A DNA stretch of 64,000 bases, from assembly GCF_029867415.1 (NCBI RefSeq), contig NC_081184.1, positions 74,560,364 through 74,624,363 on the forward strand, read 5' to 3'. Positions 24,292 through 35,679 of this stretch are shown piece by piece. The notes under the pieces are model-generated. The model was not told where the DNA came from. It searched no databases and saw only the letters and a program-made list of their open reading frames with translations. Each line of letters starts with the position of its first letter. Position 1 is the stretch's first letter. The translations under genes were made by a program, and so were the position numbers. Source of the DNA: Vicia villosa (lineage: Eukaryota > Streptophyta > Magnoliopsida > Fabales > Fabaceae).

Positions 24292-26523
24292 ACTCTCTCC
24301 CACTAAAAGAGTTTTCGTCCTTGAAAACATACCTCAAGTGAACAGCTCATGATAAGAGTCCTTCATCTGACTCTCCAGCTCCCATGTAACATTTCCACCT
24401 GTTGCTCCTCCCCAAGCTACTCGCACCAAGGATATCTCTTTGCCACGCAACTGCTTCAACTTTCGGTCTTCGATCCTCATAGGCAATGCCTCAACTGTCA
24501 AATTGTCTCTCACTTACACATCATCCACTTGGATCACATGAGCCGGATCCGCAATGTATTTCCGCAACTGAGACACATGAAATACATCATGCAAATTCGC
24601 AAGTATCGGTGGTAAAGCAATACGATAGGCCACTTCTCCTACTATTTCCGTAATCTGAAATGGGCCAATAAAATGCGGTGTAAACTTTCTTGACTTCAGC
24701 GTTCGACCAACACCCGTCGTAGGAGTCACTCTCAGAAACACATGATCTCCTTCTTGAAACTCAAGTGTCCTCTGCCTCTTATCGTGATAGCTCTTCTGAC
24801 GACTCTGAGAAGCCTTCATCTTCTCGTGAATCATCTTAATCTTCTCCGTAGTCTCTTGAACATTCTCGGGTCCAATTACCGCATTCTCACCGGACGCATA
24901 CCAACATAATGGCGTCCTACATCTTCTACCATACAAAGCTTCAAATGGAGCCATATCAATGCTCGAATGAAAACTATTATTGTAGGTAAATTCAATCAAC
25001 AGTAAATAACTATCCCACGCACCACCTTTTTCCAACACACAAGCACGCAACAAATCTTCCAACGATTAAATCGTTCTCTTCGTTTGACCATCAGTCTGCG
25101 GATGATAAGCAGAACTCAATCTCAACTTAGTACCGAACGCTTTCTGCAAACCTTCCCAGAATATTGATGTAAACCTTGGATTTCTATCTGACACAATACT
25201 CGAAGGAATACCATGTAAACTCATTATCTTCTCAATGTACAATTGAGCTAATTTCTCCATCGGATAATCCATTCTCATCGGTATAAAGTGAGCAGACTTC
25301 GTCAATCTATCCATGATAACCCAAATAGCTTCATAATTCTTAACTCTCCTCAGCAAACCGGAAACAAAATCCATAGATATGTTGTCCCACTTCCACTCCT
25401 GAATAAACAACGGTTGCATAGCACCATACGGTTTCTGATGTTTAATTTTCGACTTCTGGCAAGTTAAGCGAGAATAAATGAATTCAGCGATCTCTTTCTT
25501 CATTGCAGGCCACCAAAATAACTTCTTTAAATCATGGTACATCTTGGTAGCATGATTTAAAGAATACTCTTTCTCAATTCTGCAAAATCAGGAACACAAA
25601 CCCGATAACTAAACCTCATTATGCCATTCTCGTCAATCCTGAAATCACCTCCTTTGCCTTGGTTAATCAAGGTCAATCTATCAACCAACTCAACATCAGT
25701 TTTCTGACCTCCTCTAATTTCATCCAAAATACCACTTGTCAGCTTTAGCATACCCAATTTAATACTATTAGAAGTACCTTCACATACCAAACTTAGATCT
25801 CAGAATTGTTCAATAAAATCCAATTCCCGCACCATTAGCATAGACATATGTAAGGACTTCCTACTCAATGCATCAGCAACGATATTCGCTTTACCTGGAT
25901 GGTAATTCAGCCCAAAATCATAATCTTTAAGAAACTCTAACCATCTTCTCTGCCTCATATTAAGCTCCTTCTGATCAAAGAGGTACTTCATACTCTTGTG
26001 ATCATTAAACACTTCAAACCTCGAACCGTACAGATAATGTCTCCATAATTTCAATACAAAGACTACAGCTGCCAACTCTAAATCACGAGTCGGATAATTC
26101 CTTTCATGCACTTTGAGTTGTCTTGACGCATAAGCCACAACCTGTTGATTCTGCATTAATACACCTCCTCCTAATCCATCAACGGAGCATAAAAATAGAC
26201 CACAAAAGATTTTGTCGGATTCGGCAAAATCAAGATCGGAGCACTAGTCAACCTCTTCTTCAACTCTTGGAATCCTTCTTCACACTTAGAAACACAAATA
26301 AAAGCTTGCCCCTTTCTAGTCAACTTAGTTAACGGTAATGCTAACTTTGAAAACCCTTCAATAAACTTCCTATAGTAACCCGTAAGACCCAGAAAACTAC
26401 GAATCTCTGACGCGGACTTCGGCGCTTCCCACTGTGATACCGCTTCTACTTCCGTTGGATCTACGGCAACGCCATTCATGGATATCACATGACCAAGAAA
26501 GCTTACTTCCTCTAACCAGAACT
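24292..26523 (-). pseudogene. pol C-terminal half (RNase H, integrase, chromodomain), broken
   Basis: Read from 26523 down: the end of RT (VISMNGVAVDPTEVEAVS), RNase H (readable around 26156-25800, [15 protein letters not shown]), the integrase zinc region and DDE core (25542-25066, MDFVSGL and SDRNPRF), and the integrase C-terminus (25062-24514, FIGPFQITEIVGEVAYRI). A chromodomain follows at about 24510-24330 (WELESQMKDSYHELF). Premature stops include a TAA before SLEDLLRA and another after QVDDV, each where the sibling has CAG. The polypurine tract AGTGGGAGAGAGT precedes the LTR. Confidence 0.9.
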
Positions 26524-28476
26524 TGTAACACCCGTATAATTTTAATTTTTAATTTAATTTGAATATTAGATTAATAATTATTATTATTATGGATTTTATG
26601 AAAATAAGAGGAAAATGATGGTTAATGGCATTTGGGCCATGTGTGAAATTAGTAAGAAGAAGGGGGTGTGGTGTAGTAAAGCCCTTACTAATTTAATATT
26701 ATTTTTCATAAAATAATCAGAATTGGGAATTGGGAAAGAAAGAACGTGAAAGAACGGAATTGGGAACAAGGAACGTGAAGGAGAACTGTAGAGGGAGAGA
26801 CCAAGAACCAAGACTTTTATCTGAGGTAAGGGGAGACTCTCCATTTAATCTCTTTTATCGTATTATAGGTGATAGTATGGATTAGGAGTATGGTTGGATC
26901 CATTGATTCTATATTCTGAAAATTGTGTCTGTGTTCATCATAAAAATTGAACTATTAATCTCTAATAACTAATAGATTTAGGGTATGATGAATAGAATTG
27001 GTAGGGAATCATATACTATGGTTATTGGCGAATTCGTATGCTGTTTAGATGTGAATTTTTCTGGTTTTTAGACTCAAAATCGTGGACTGGTATGAGTAAA
27101 AACGAATGGGTTTTGGACTGTTACGAATTCTGCAGGTTCTGGGCATTTTCTGGTGTTTCGCGTATGAAACAGTGCCATACGCGTATGGGATGAGGTCATA
27201 CGCGTATGGGGGACACTCCCAATGGGCTATACGCGTACGATACGCAGTTGCCCTGTCCCAAATACCACGTACTGGTGTTTTGCGTATGAGAGCGTATGAG
27301 GATGCTCATACGCGTATGGGAATTTGGAAAGAGGAAAATATTTCTGATGATACGCGTATGGCTGTACCGATACGCGTATGAGGTTGCTTGTAGGCAAAAT
27401 CTGAATCTGTTGAAATGCGTATGATACGCGTATGAGACAAGGGGATACGCGTATGGGAGCGTATGGGCCCTATGATACGCGTATGGCTTTCTGTAGGTGA
27501 AATTTCTGTTTTGTGATTTTTCTGAAAAGTTCAATGATGAGTAACTTTCGATTTGTAGGCCTGTTTACATGCTGTTTTAGACTGTGTAAACCTTGTGATG
27601 TGATTCTGTGGTTTACTGATGATTGATTGTATTGAATGATGTAATGTATATATGAACATGCTTAGTATTGTTGATGATGATGATGAAATGAGTATAGATG
27701 ATGCTACTCGTAGAATGGTAATGATGAAAGTATGTTATATATATGTTGCATGCATTCATAAACATGGGCTGAATCCTATATGATGAGAGGATTCGGCGAG
27801 GGGCAGAATTCCCATTGTGTGGAATTGGTGCTGGCAGGGCCGTATCTGGATGATGATAGATCGGTCGGTGGAAGATTTCCACTGGTGATGATTGGTACCA
27901 CATGCATAGTGTCAGTTTCATACATGTGCATGATTTGTTTATAACATAATGATGTATGTTACATGTTGACTGTCTGTTTATTTGTGGATGTGTGAATGAT
28001 GATTTGTCTGAATATAAAACAATTGGGTGAATGATATAACTATGATATGTTATTATTTATGATGCAATAACATTGGTTAACTGTGATGAGACTCACCCTT
28101 ACTTGTTGTCATTTTCAGATTGAGGATAGCGGCGCGACTTGGTGAGGATTAGCTCATAAGTCGGTTTTTAGTTATAGTGTCGGTGTCATGCTCTGGTAGA
28201 TGTAACACTGGGAACACGTTTGTTTTGAGTTGATTATAACTCTAATTTGTTTTGTTGGTTAAGTCGGATACATTAATGATGGATGTTGACTATATGTTTT
28301 TGATTCCGTTGTGTAAAACATGATTTTAATTAATGAGTTATAATTTCAGTTGTTTCAGTGAATGCATGATATGTATCGACGTGTGTTTTATCATTTATAT
28401 AATTGTGATGCCTCTCTACATGTTACTCTGATTTAATATACCGTTATTTGCCGCGGGTTATTAGAGGGGTGTTACA
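26524..28476 (+). repeat. 5' LTR of the plus-strand gypsy element
   Basis: 1953 bp, TGTAACACCC to GTGTTACA. It contains the CATACGCGTATG array at 27166-27486. Short open frames across the array, with repeated Tyr-Ala-Tyr, come from the repeat itself. Confidence 0.97.
27166..27486. repeat. Array of the palindrome CATACGCGTATG in the LTR
   Basis: Eight exact copies of the 10-bp palindrome ATACGCGTAT (three extended to the perfect 12-bp CATACGCGTATG) plus about six half-sites GCGTATG lie within ~320 bp. Spacers are irregular and otherwise unrelated. The same array is repeated in the right LTR at about 33658-33978. Confidence 0.93.
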
Positions 28477-28480
28477 ATAG

Positions 28481-28492
28481 TGGTATCAGAGC
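28481..28492 (+). promoter_or_regulatory. Primer-binding site (tRNA-iMet)
   Basis: TGGTATCAGAGC, the complement of the initiator methionine tRNA 3' end, begins 5 bases after the LTR end. Confidence 0.95.
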
Positions 28493-28611
28493 ATAGTCGG
28501 TCGTTGTGACCAGAGTCTTAGTGTCAGTGTCAGTCTTTCAGTGTATGCGACTAATACGAGTTATTCGTCGATACTTTTGTTCTGACTAGATTGTTTGTGT
28601 TAAGCAGAACA

Positions 28612-31600
28612 ATGGCTGGAAGAGGAGGAAGAAACGATGATGCTATCGCTGAGGCTCTGGGCATGATTGCTGGTGTGCTGGGAGGGAATGCCAATGGAGC
28701 TGCGATTGGTGCTGACAGACAACTGAACAGTTTCCAGAGGAACAATCCTCCATTGTTCAAGGGCACGCATAATCCTGAAGGTGCTCAGAAATGGCTTAAG
28801 GAGATCGAGAGGATTTTCAGAGTCATTAATTGTGCTGAGGATCTCAAGGTGAGGTATGGTACTCATATGTTATCTGAGGAGGCTGATGACTGGTGGATGT
28901 CAACCAGAACTGAGCTGGATGCTGGTGGTACAGCAATTACTTGGACTGTATTTAGAAGGGAATTCCTGAGGAGGTATTTTCCTGAAGATGTCAGAGGCAG
29001 AAAGGAAGTTGAATTTTTGGCACTGGTTCAAGGCAATATGTCAGTACCAGAGTATGCTGCCAAGTTTGTGGAACTGGCAAGGTACTATGTGCATTACAAT
29101 GATGATGAAGCCAGTGAGTTCTCGAAATGTGTCAAATTTGAGAATGGTCTTCGTGATGAGATCAAGCAGGGTATCAAGTACCAGAGAATCCGGAGGTTTG
29201 TTGATCTGGTAGATTGTAGCAGGATTTTTGAGGAAGACAACATCAAGCTGAGGTCATCTCACTCTCGCGAGTTGGTTGACAGAAAAGGAAAGAAACATAT
29301 GGATCGAGGTAAGCCATATGGTAGAGGTAAACCTGTTGATTGGAAGAAACCCAGTGGGGGAGATTCCAGTGCTCGTATCAGATGTTACAATTGTGGTGAG
29401 ATGGGACATCGTAGGAATGAATGCAAGGTTGATCAGAAGAAGTGTTACAAGTGTGACCAAGTGGGTCATATTGCTGCTGACTGCAAGAAGAGGGTTGTGA
29501 CTTGTTACAACTGTGGTGAAGAGGGTCACATCAGTCCTAATTGTCCTAAGCCAAAGAAGAACCAATCGGGAGGAAAAGTTTTTGCTTTGACTGGGTCTGA
29601 GACTACTCCAGAAGACAGGTTGATTAAAGGTACGTGTTTCATTCATGGCACACCTTTAGTTGCAATTATTGATACTGGAGCAACTCACTCTTTTATTTCC
29701 TTGGATTGTGCTGAGAGGTTAAATCTTGAGATATCTGATATAAATGGAAGTATGGTTATTGACACTCCTGCGTCGGGTTCAGTAACTACTTCGTCTGCAT
29801 GCTTGAATTGTCCGGTTGATATTTTTGGTAGAGAATTCGGGATGGACTTAGTGTGCCTTCCGTTGAAACAACTCGATGTAATCCTGGGAATGAACTGGTT
29901 GGAATTCAACCGTGTTCATATCAACTGTTTTGCGAAGACGGTGATTTTTCCTGAAGAGGTTAGTTCTGATAGTCTGGAAATGATAGCTAGACAGGTGAAT
30001 GAAGCTATCGGAGATGGTGCAACAGTGTTTATGTTGTTCGCATTGATGAATATGAAGGAGAAAGTGGCGAGTGGCGAATTGCCTATGGTGTGTGAATTTC
30101 CAGAAGTTTTTCCAGAAGATGTGAATGAATTGCCACCGGAAAGAGAAGTGGAGTTTTCTATTGATTTGGTTCCGGGAACTAGTCCAGTGTCAATGGCGCC
30201 GTATCGTATGTCACCGTCTGAATTGGCTGAACTGAAGAAGCAGTTAGAGGAATTGCTTGAGAAGAAATTTATTCGTCCTAGTGTTTCACCGTGGGGTGCG
30301 CCTGTATTGTTGGTAAAGAAGAAAGAGGGTTCAATGAGGCTGTGTGTAGATTACAGACAATTGAACAAGGTTACTATCAAGAATCGGTATCCATTGCCGA
30401 GGATTGATGATTTGATGGATCAGTTGGTTGGGGCATGTGTATTTAGTAAAATTGATCTGAGGTCTGGGTATCATCAGATTCGTGTGAAAGACGACGATAT
30501 TCAGAAGACTGCCTTTAGAACGAGGTATGGACATTATGAGTATTCTGTAATGCCGTTTGGAGTTACTAATGCACCTGGTGTTTTTATGGAATACATGAAC
30601 AGGACTTTTCATCCGTATCTCGATAAGTTTGTGGTGGTATTTATAGATGATATCCTGATATATTCTAAAAGTGAGAAAGAACATGCGGAACATCTCAGAA
30701 CTGTGTTGGAGCTGTTGAAAGAGAAGCAACTTTTTGCCAAACTGTCGAAGTGTGAATTCTGGTTAGAAGAAGTCAGTTTTCTTGGACATGTGATTTCTAA
30801 GAATGGTATTGCTGTTGATCCTACAAAGATAGAAGCTGTGTCTCAGTGGGAAGCTCCGAAGTCAGTGTCATAGATTCGTAGTTTTCTTGGCCTTGCAGGT
30901 TACTACAGAAAGTTCATTGAGGGATTTTCAAAGTTAGCATTGCCGTTAACTAAATTAACCAGGAAGGGACAAGCCTTTATTTGGGATGCAAAGTGTGAAG
31001 AAGGATTCCAAGAGCTTAAGAGGAGATTGACTAGTGCTCCTATTTTGATTTTGCCGAATCCGACAGAATCATTTGTGGTTTATTGTGATGCGTCACTAAT
31101 GGGTTTAGGTGGTGTATTGATGCAGAATCAACAAGTGGTCGCTTATGCGTCGAGACAACTCAAAGTGCATGAGAGAAATTATCCGACTCATGATTTGGAG
31201 TTGGCAGCTGTGGTTTTTGTTTTGAAGTTGTGGCGACACTATTTGTATGGTTCGAGATTTGAGGTGTTCAGTGATCATAAAAGCCTGAAGTATCTCTTTG
31301 ATCAGAAAGAGCTGAATATGAGACAGAGAAGGTGGTTAGAATTTCTGAAGGATTATGATTTTGGTTTGAATTACCATCCGGGTAAGGCAAACGCCGTGGC
31401 TGATGCATTGAGTAGGAAAACCTTGCATATGTCTATGCTAATGGTGAAGGAATTGGATTTAATTGAGCAATTCAGAGACTTGAGTCTAGTGTGTGAAGAT
31501 ACTCCTACTAGTGTCAAATTGGGTATGCTGAAGCTGACTAGTGGTATTCTTGACGAGATAAGAGAAGGTCAGAAAGCTGATGTTGGATTGATTGATAAGT

Positions 31601-32973
31601 TGACTATGATCAATCAAGGCAAGAGTAGTGAATTCAGAGTGGATGAGAATGGTATACTGAAGTTTGGTGACCGAGTTTGTGTTCCTGATGTTGATGAACT
31701 CCGAAAGCGTATTTTGGAAGAAGGACACCGTAGTGGATTGAGTATTCATCCTGGTGCTACCAAGATGTATCATGATTTGAAAAAGTTGTTTTGGTGGCCT
31801 GGAATGAAGAAGGAAATTGCTGAGTTTGTGTATTCTTGTTTGACTTGCCAGAAGTCAAAGATCAAGCATCAGAAACCGTCTGGGTTGATGCAACCGATGT
31901 TTATTCCTGAGTGGAAGTGGGACAGCATCTCAATGGATTTTGTGTCGGGTTTGCCGAGAACTGTCAGAAATTGTGAAGCTATCTGGGTCGTGGTAGACAG
32001 GTTGACGAAGTCTGCACATTTTATACCAGTGAGAATGGATTATCCGATGGAGAAGCTGGCTCAATTGTATATTGAGAAGATAATGAGTCTGCATGGTATT
32101 CCTTCAAGTATTGTGTCAGACAGAGATCCGCGGTTTACGTCTAAGTTCTGGGAAGGTTTGCAGAAAGCTTTGGGTACTAAGCTAAGATTGAGTTCTGCTT
32201 ATCATCCGCAGACTGATGGACAGACTGAGAGGACGATTCAGTCATTAGAGGATTTGTTGCGGGCTTGTGTGTTGGAAAAAGGAGGTACTTGGGATAGTTA
32301 TCTGCCTTTGATTGAGTTTACCTACAACCACAGTTATCATTCGAGTATCGGTATGGCTCCGTTTGAGGCTTTGTATGGTAGGAGATATAGGACGCCGTTG
32401 TGTTGGTACGAATCTGGTGAGAGTGCTGTGATTGGTCCAGAAATTGTACAACAGACTACAGAGAAGATTAAAATGATTCAGGAGAAGATGAAGGCTTCTC
32501 AGAGTCGTCAGAAGAGTTATCACGACAAAAGGAGGAAAACACTTGAGTTTCAAGAGGGAGATCATGTGTTTATGAGAGTTACTCCTATAACAGGGATTGG
32601 TCGGGCATTGAAGTCGAAGAAGTTGACTCCGCGTTTTATCGGACCATTCCAAATTTCTGAAAGAGTGGGAGAAGTGGCTTATCGTATCGCTTTACCGTCG
32701 ATGCTTGCAAATTTGCATGATGTATTTCATGTGTCTCAGTTGAGGAAATACATTTCAGATCCGTCCCATGTGATCCAAGTAGATGATATACAGGTGAAAG
32801 ATAACTTGACGGTTGAGACTTTACCTGTGAGGATTGAGGATCGAAGGCTGAAGCAATTGCGTGACAAGGAAATAGCTTTGGTCAGAGTAGCTTGGGGAGG
32901 ACCTGCTGAGGGGAATGTTACCTGGGAGCTGGAGAGTCAGATGAAGGATTCTTATCCAGAACTTTTTACCTGA
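28612..32973 (+). pseudogene. gag-pol polyprotein, intact except for one TAG
   Basis: A single frame of 1453 residues from ATG 28612 ([10 protein letters not shown]), interrupted only by TAG at 30871-30873. The older minus-strand relative has a Glu codon (GAG) there, so this is one point mutation. Domains by residue: gag ~47-230; three CCHC zinc knuckles at ~258, 278 and 298 ([14 protein letters not shown] and two like it); aspartic protease [10 protein letters not shown] at ~352; RT ~545-720 with catalytic FIDD at 677-680; RNase H starting YCDAS at ~824; integrase zinc finger ~1042-1085; DDE core with D near 1109, D near 1170 and E near 1206. GPF-type C-terminal segment ~1345. Chromodomain ~1406-1453 ending MKDSYPELFT, which defines the chromovirus (Tekay/Del-type) clade. 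The stop lies between RT and RNase H, so without readthrough RNase H, integrase and chromodomain would not be made. Confidence 0.95.
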
Positions 32974-33002
32974 GGTATGTTTCCGAGGACGAAAACTCTT
33001 TT

Positions 33003-33015
33003 AGTGGGGGAGAGT
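33003..33015 (+). promoter_or_regulatory. Polypurine tract
   Basis: AGTGGGGGAGAGT directly abuts the right LTR, the expected plus-strand priming site. Confidence 0.9.
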
Positions 33016-34968
33016 TGTAACACCCGTATAATTTTAATTTTTAATTTAATTTGAATATTAGATTAATAATTATTATTATTATGGATTTTATGAAAATAAG
33101 AGGAAAATGATGGTTAATGGCATTTGGGCCATGTGTGAAATTAGTAAGAAGAAGGGGGTGTGGTGTAGTAAAGCCCTTACTAATTTAATATTATTTTTTA
33201 TAAAATAATCATAATTGGGAATTGGGAAAGAAAGAACGTGAAAGAACGGAATTGGGAACAAGGAACGTGAAGGAGAACTGTAGAGGGAGAGACCAAGAAC
33301 CAAGACTTTTATCTGAGGTAAGGAGAGACTCTCCATTTAATCTATTTTATCGTATTATATGTGATAGTATGGATTAGGAGTATGGTTGGATCCATTGATT
33401 CTATATTCTGAAAATTGTGTTTGTGTTCATCAAAAAAATTGAACTATTAATCCCTAATAACTAATAGATTTAGGGTATGATGAATAGAATTGGTAGGGAA
33501 TCATATACTATGGTTATTGGCGAATTCGTATGCTGTTTAGATGTGAATTTTTCTGGTTTTTAGACTCAAAATCGTGGACTGGTATGAGTAAAAACGAATG
33601 GGTTTTGGACTGTTACGAATTCTGCAGGTTCTGGGCATTTTCTGGTGTTTCGCGTATGAAACAGTGCCATACGCGTATGGGATGAGGTCATACGCGTATG
33701 GGGGACACTCCCAATGGGCTATACGCGTACGATACGCAGTTGCCCTGTCCCAAATACCACGTACTGGTGTTTTGCGTATGAGAGCGTATGAGGATGCTCA
33801 TACGCGTATGGGAATTTGGAAAGAGGAAAATATTTCTGATGATACGCGTATGGCTGTACCGATACGCGTATGAGGTTGCTTGTAGGCAAAATCTGAATCT
33901 GTTGAAATGCGTATGATACGCGTATGAGGCAAGGGGATACGCGTATGGGAGCGTATGGGCCCTATGATACGCGTATGGCTTTCTGTAGGTGAAATTTCTG
34001 TTTTGTGATTTTTCTGAAAAGTTCAATGATGAGTAACTTTCGATTTGTAGGCCTGTTTACATGCTGTTTTAGACTGTGTAAACCTTGTGATGTGATTCTG
34101 TGGTTTACTGATGATTGATTGTATTGAATGATGTAATGTATATATGAACATGCTTAGTATTGTTGATGATGATGATGAAATGAGTATAGATGATGCTACT
34201 CATAGAATGGTAATGATGAAAGTATGTTATATATATGTTGCATGCATTCATAAACATGGGCTGAATCCTATATGATGAGAGGATTCGGCGAGGGGCAGAA
34301 TTCCCATTGTGTGGAATTGGTGCTGGCAGGGCCGTATCTGGATGATGATAGATCGGTCGGTGGAAGATTTCCACTGGTGATGATTGGTACCACATGCATA
34401 GTGTCAGTTTCATACATGTGCATGATTTGTTTATAACATAATGATGTATGTTACATGTTGACTGTCTGTTTATTTGTGGATGTGTGAATGATGATTTGTC
34501 TGAATATAAAACAATTGGGTGAATGATATAACTATGATATGCTATTATTTATGATGCAATAACATTGGTTAACTGTGATGAGACTCACCCTTACTTGTTG
34601 TCATTTTCAGATTGAGGATAGCGGCGCGACTTGGTGAGGATTAGCTCATAAGTCGGTTTTTAGTTATAGTGTCGGTGTCATGCTCTGGTAGATGTAACAC
34701 TGGGAACACGTTTGTTTTGAGTTGATTATAACTCTAATTGGTTTTGTTGGTTAAGTCGGATACATTAATGATGGATGTTGACTATATGTTTTTGATTCCG
34801 CTGTGTAAAACATGATTTTAATTAATGAGTTATAATTTCAGTTGTTTCAGTGAATGCATGATATGTATCGACGTGTGTTTTATCATTTATATAATTGTGA
34901 TGCCTCTCTACATGTTACTCTGATTTAATATACCGTTATTTGCCGCGGGTTATTAGAGGGGTGTTACA
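33016..34968 (+). repeat. 3' LTR of the plus-strand gypsy element
   Basis: 1953 bp, the same length as the 5' LTR with no indels noticed; differences are single substitutions (for example GGGG/GAGG near 33323 and GAGAC/GAGGC near 33928). Followed by GAACT. Confidence 0.97.
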
Positions 34969-34973
34969 GAACT

Positions 34974-35679
34974 CGCACTTTGACAACTTCGCATAAAGCT
35001 TCTTCTCTTTTAACAATTCCAATACTACTCTTAGATGTTTCGCATGCTCTTCTTCGTTCTTAGAATATATCAAAATATCATCTATAAACACTACCACGAA
35101 CTTGTCGAGATAAGGAAGAAAAATCCTATTCATATACTCCATAAAAACACCAGGTGCATTTGTAACTCCAAATGGCGTCACTGTATACTCGTAATGACCG
35201 TACCTTGTTCTGAATGCAGTCTTCTGAATATCGTCCGCTTTCACACGAATATGATGATACCCATACCTCAAATCAATTTTGTTAAATACACTTGCTCCAA
35301 CCAGCTGATCCATCAAATCATCAATCCTTGGCAATGGATGCCGATTCTTGATAGTAACCTTGTTTAGTTGTCTATAATCCACGCACAGTCTCATCGAACC
35401 CTCTTTCTTCTTCACTAACAGCACTGGCGCACCCCATGGAGAAACGCTAGGATGAATAAATTCCTTCTCCAGCAGCTCTTCTAATTGACTCTTCAATTCA
35501 GCCAACTCAGATGCCGATATGCGATAAGGCGCCATCGACACAGGACTCGTCCCAGGAATTAATTAGATCGCAAACTCCACTTCCCTCTCAAGTGGCAACT
35601 CTCTAACATCTTCTAGAAAGTCTCGTACTACCGGTAATTCACTACTCACCGCTTTCCCTTTCACTTCCATAGATGCAAG
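34974..35679 (-). pseudogene. RT region of the older gypsy element (upstream part)
   Basis: Continues the minus-strand pol from across the nested insertion. It is open from 35541 to about 34950 with [26 protein letters not shown]-type [22 protein letters not shown] and the catalytic FIDDILIYS. Upstream a stop follows EREVEFAI. Homology ends at about 35679, where Sirevirus sequence begins; the corresponding gypsy sequence resumes at 39009 after a loss of about 0.3 kb. Confidence 0.9.

Larger units (their letters stand above)
26524..34968 (+). mobile_element. Young, nearly intact chromodomain Ty3/gypsy element
   Basis: 8445 bp, with two 1953-bp LTRs (26524-28476, 33016-34968), a primer-binding site, a single long gag-pol frame with one nonsense codon, a polypurine tract, and a perfect GAACT target duplication (26519-26523, 34969-34973). 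It sits inside the RT/RNase H region of the older minus-strand relative. I counted about 13 differences between the LTRs by eye (about 0.7%). With a commonly used plant LTR rate of 1.3e-8 per site per year that would be roughly 0.25 million years; this is an estimate from manual counting. Confidence 0.96.

Noticed and set aside
27166..27486. Superficial resemblance of palindrome arrays to a CRISPR array
   Set aside because: Repeats are 10-12 bp, spacers are irregular and of very different lengths, the host is a plant nuclear genome and the array is an LTR component.
27106..27534. Frames on both strands with repeated Tyr-Ala-Tyr or Arg-Met (again at 33598-34026)
   Set aside because: They translate the CATACGCGTATG array inside LTRs, have no promoter or family match, and are explained by the palindrome, which reads alike on both strands.
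29254..32652. Antisense frames across the gypsy gag-pol (for example 29254-29646, 30331-30729, 32245-32652)
   Set aside because: They are shadows of a well-supported sense polyprotein.
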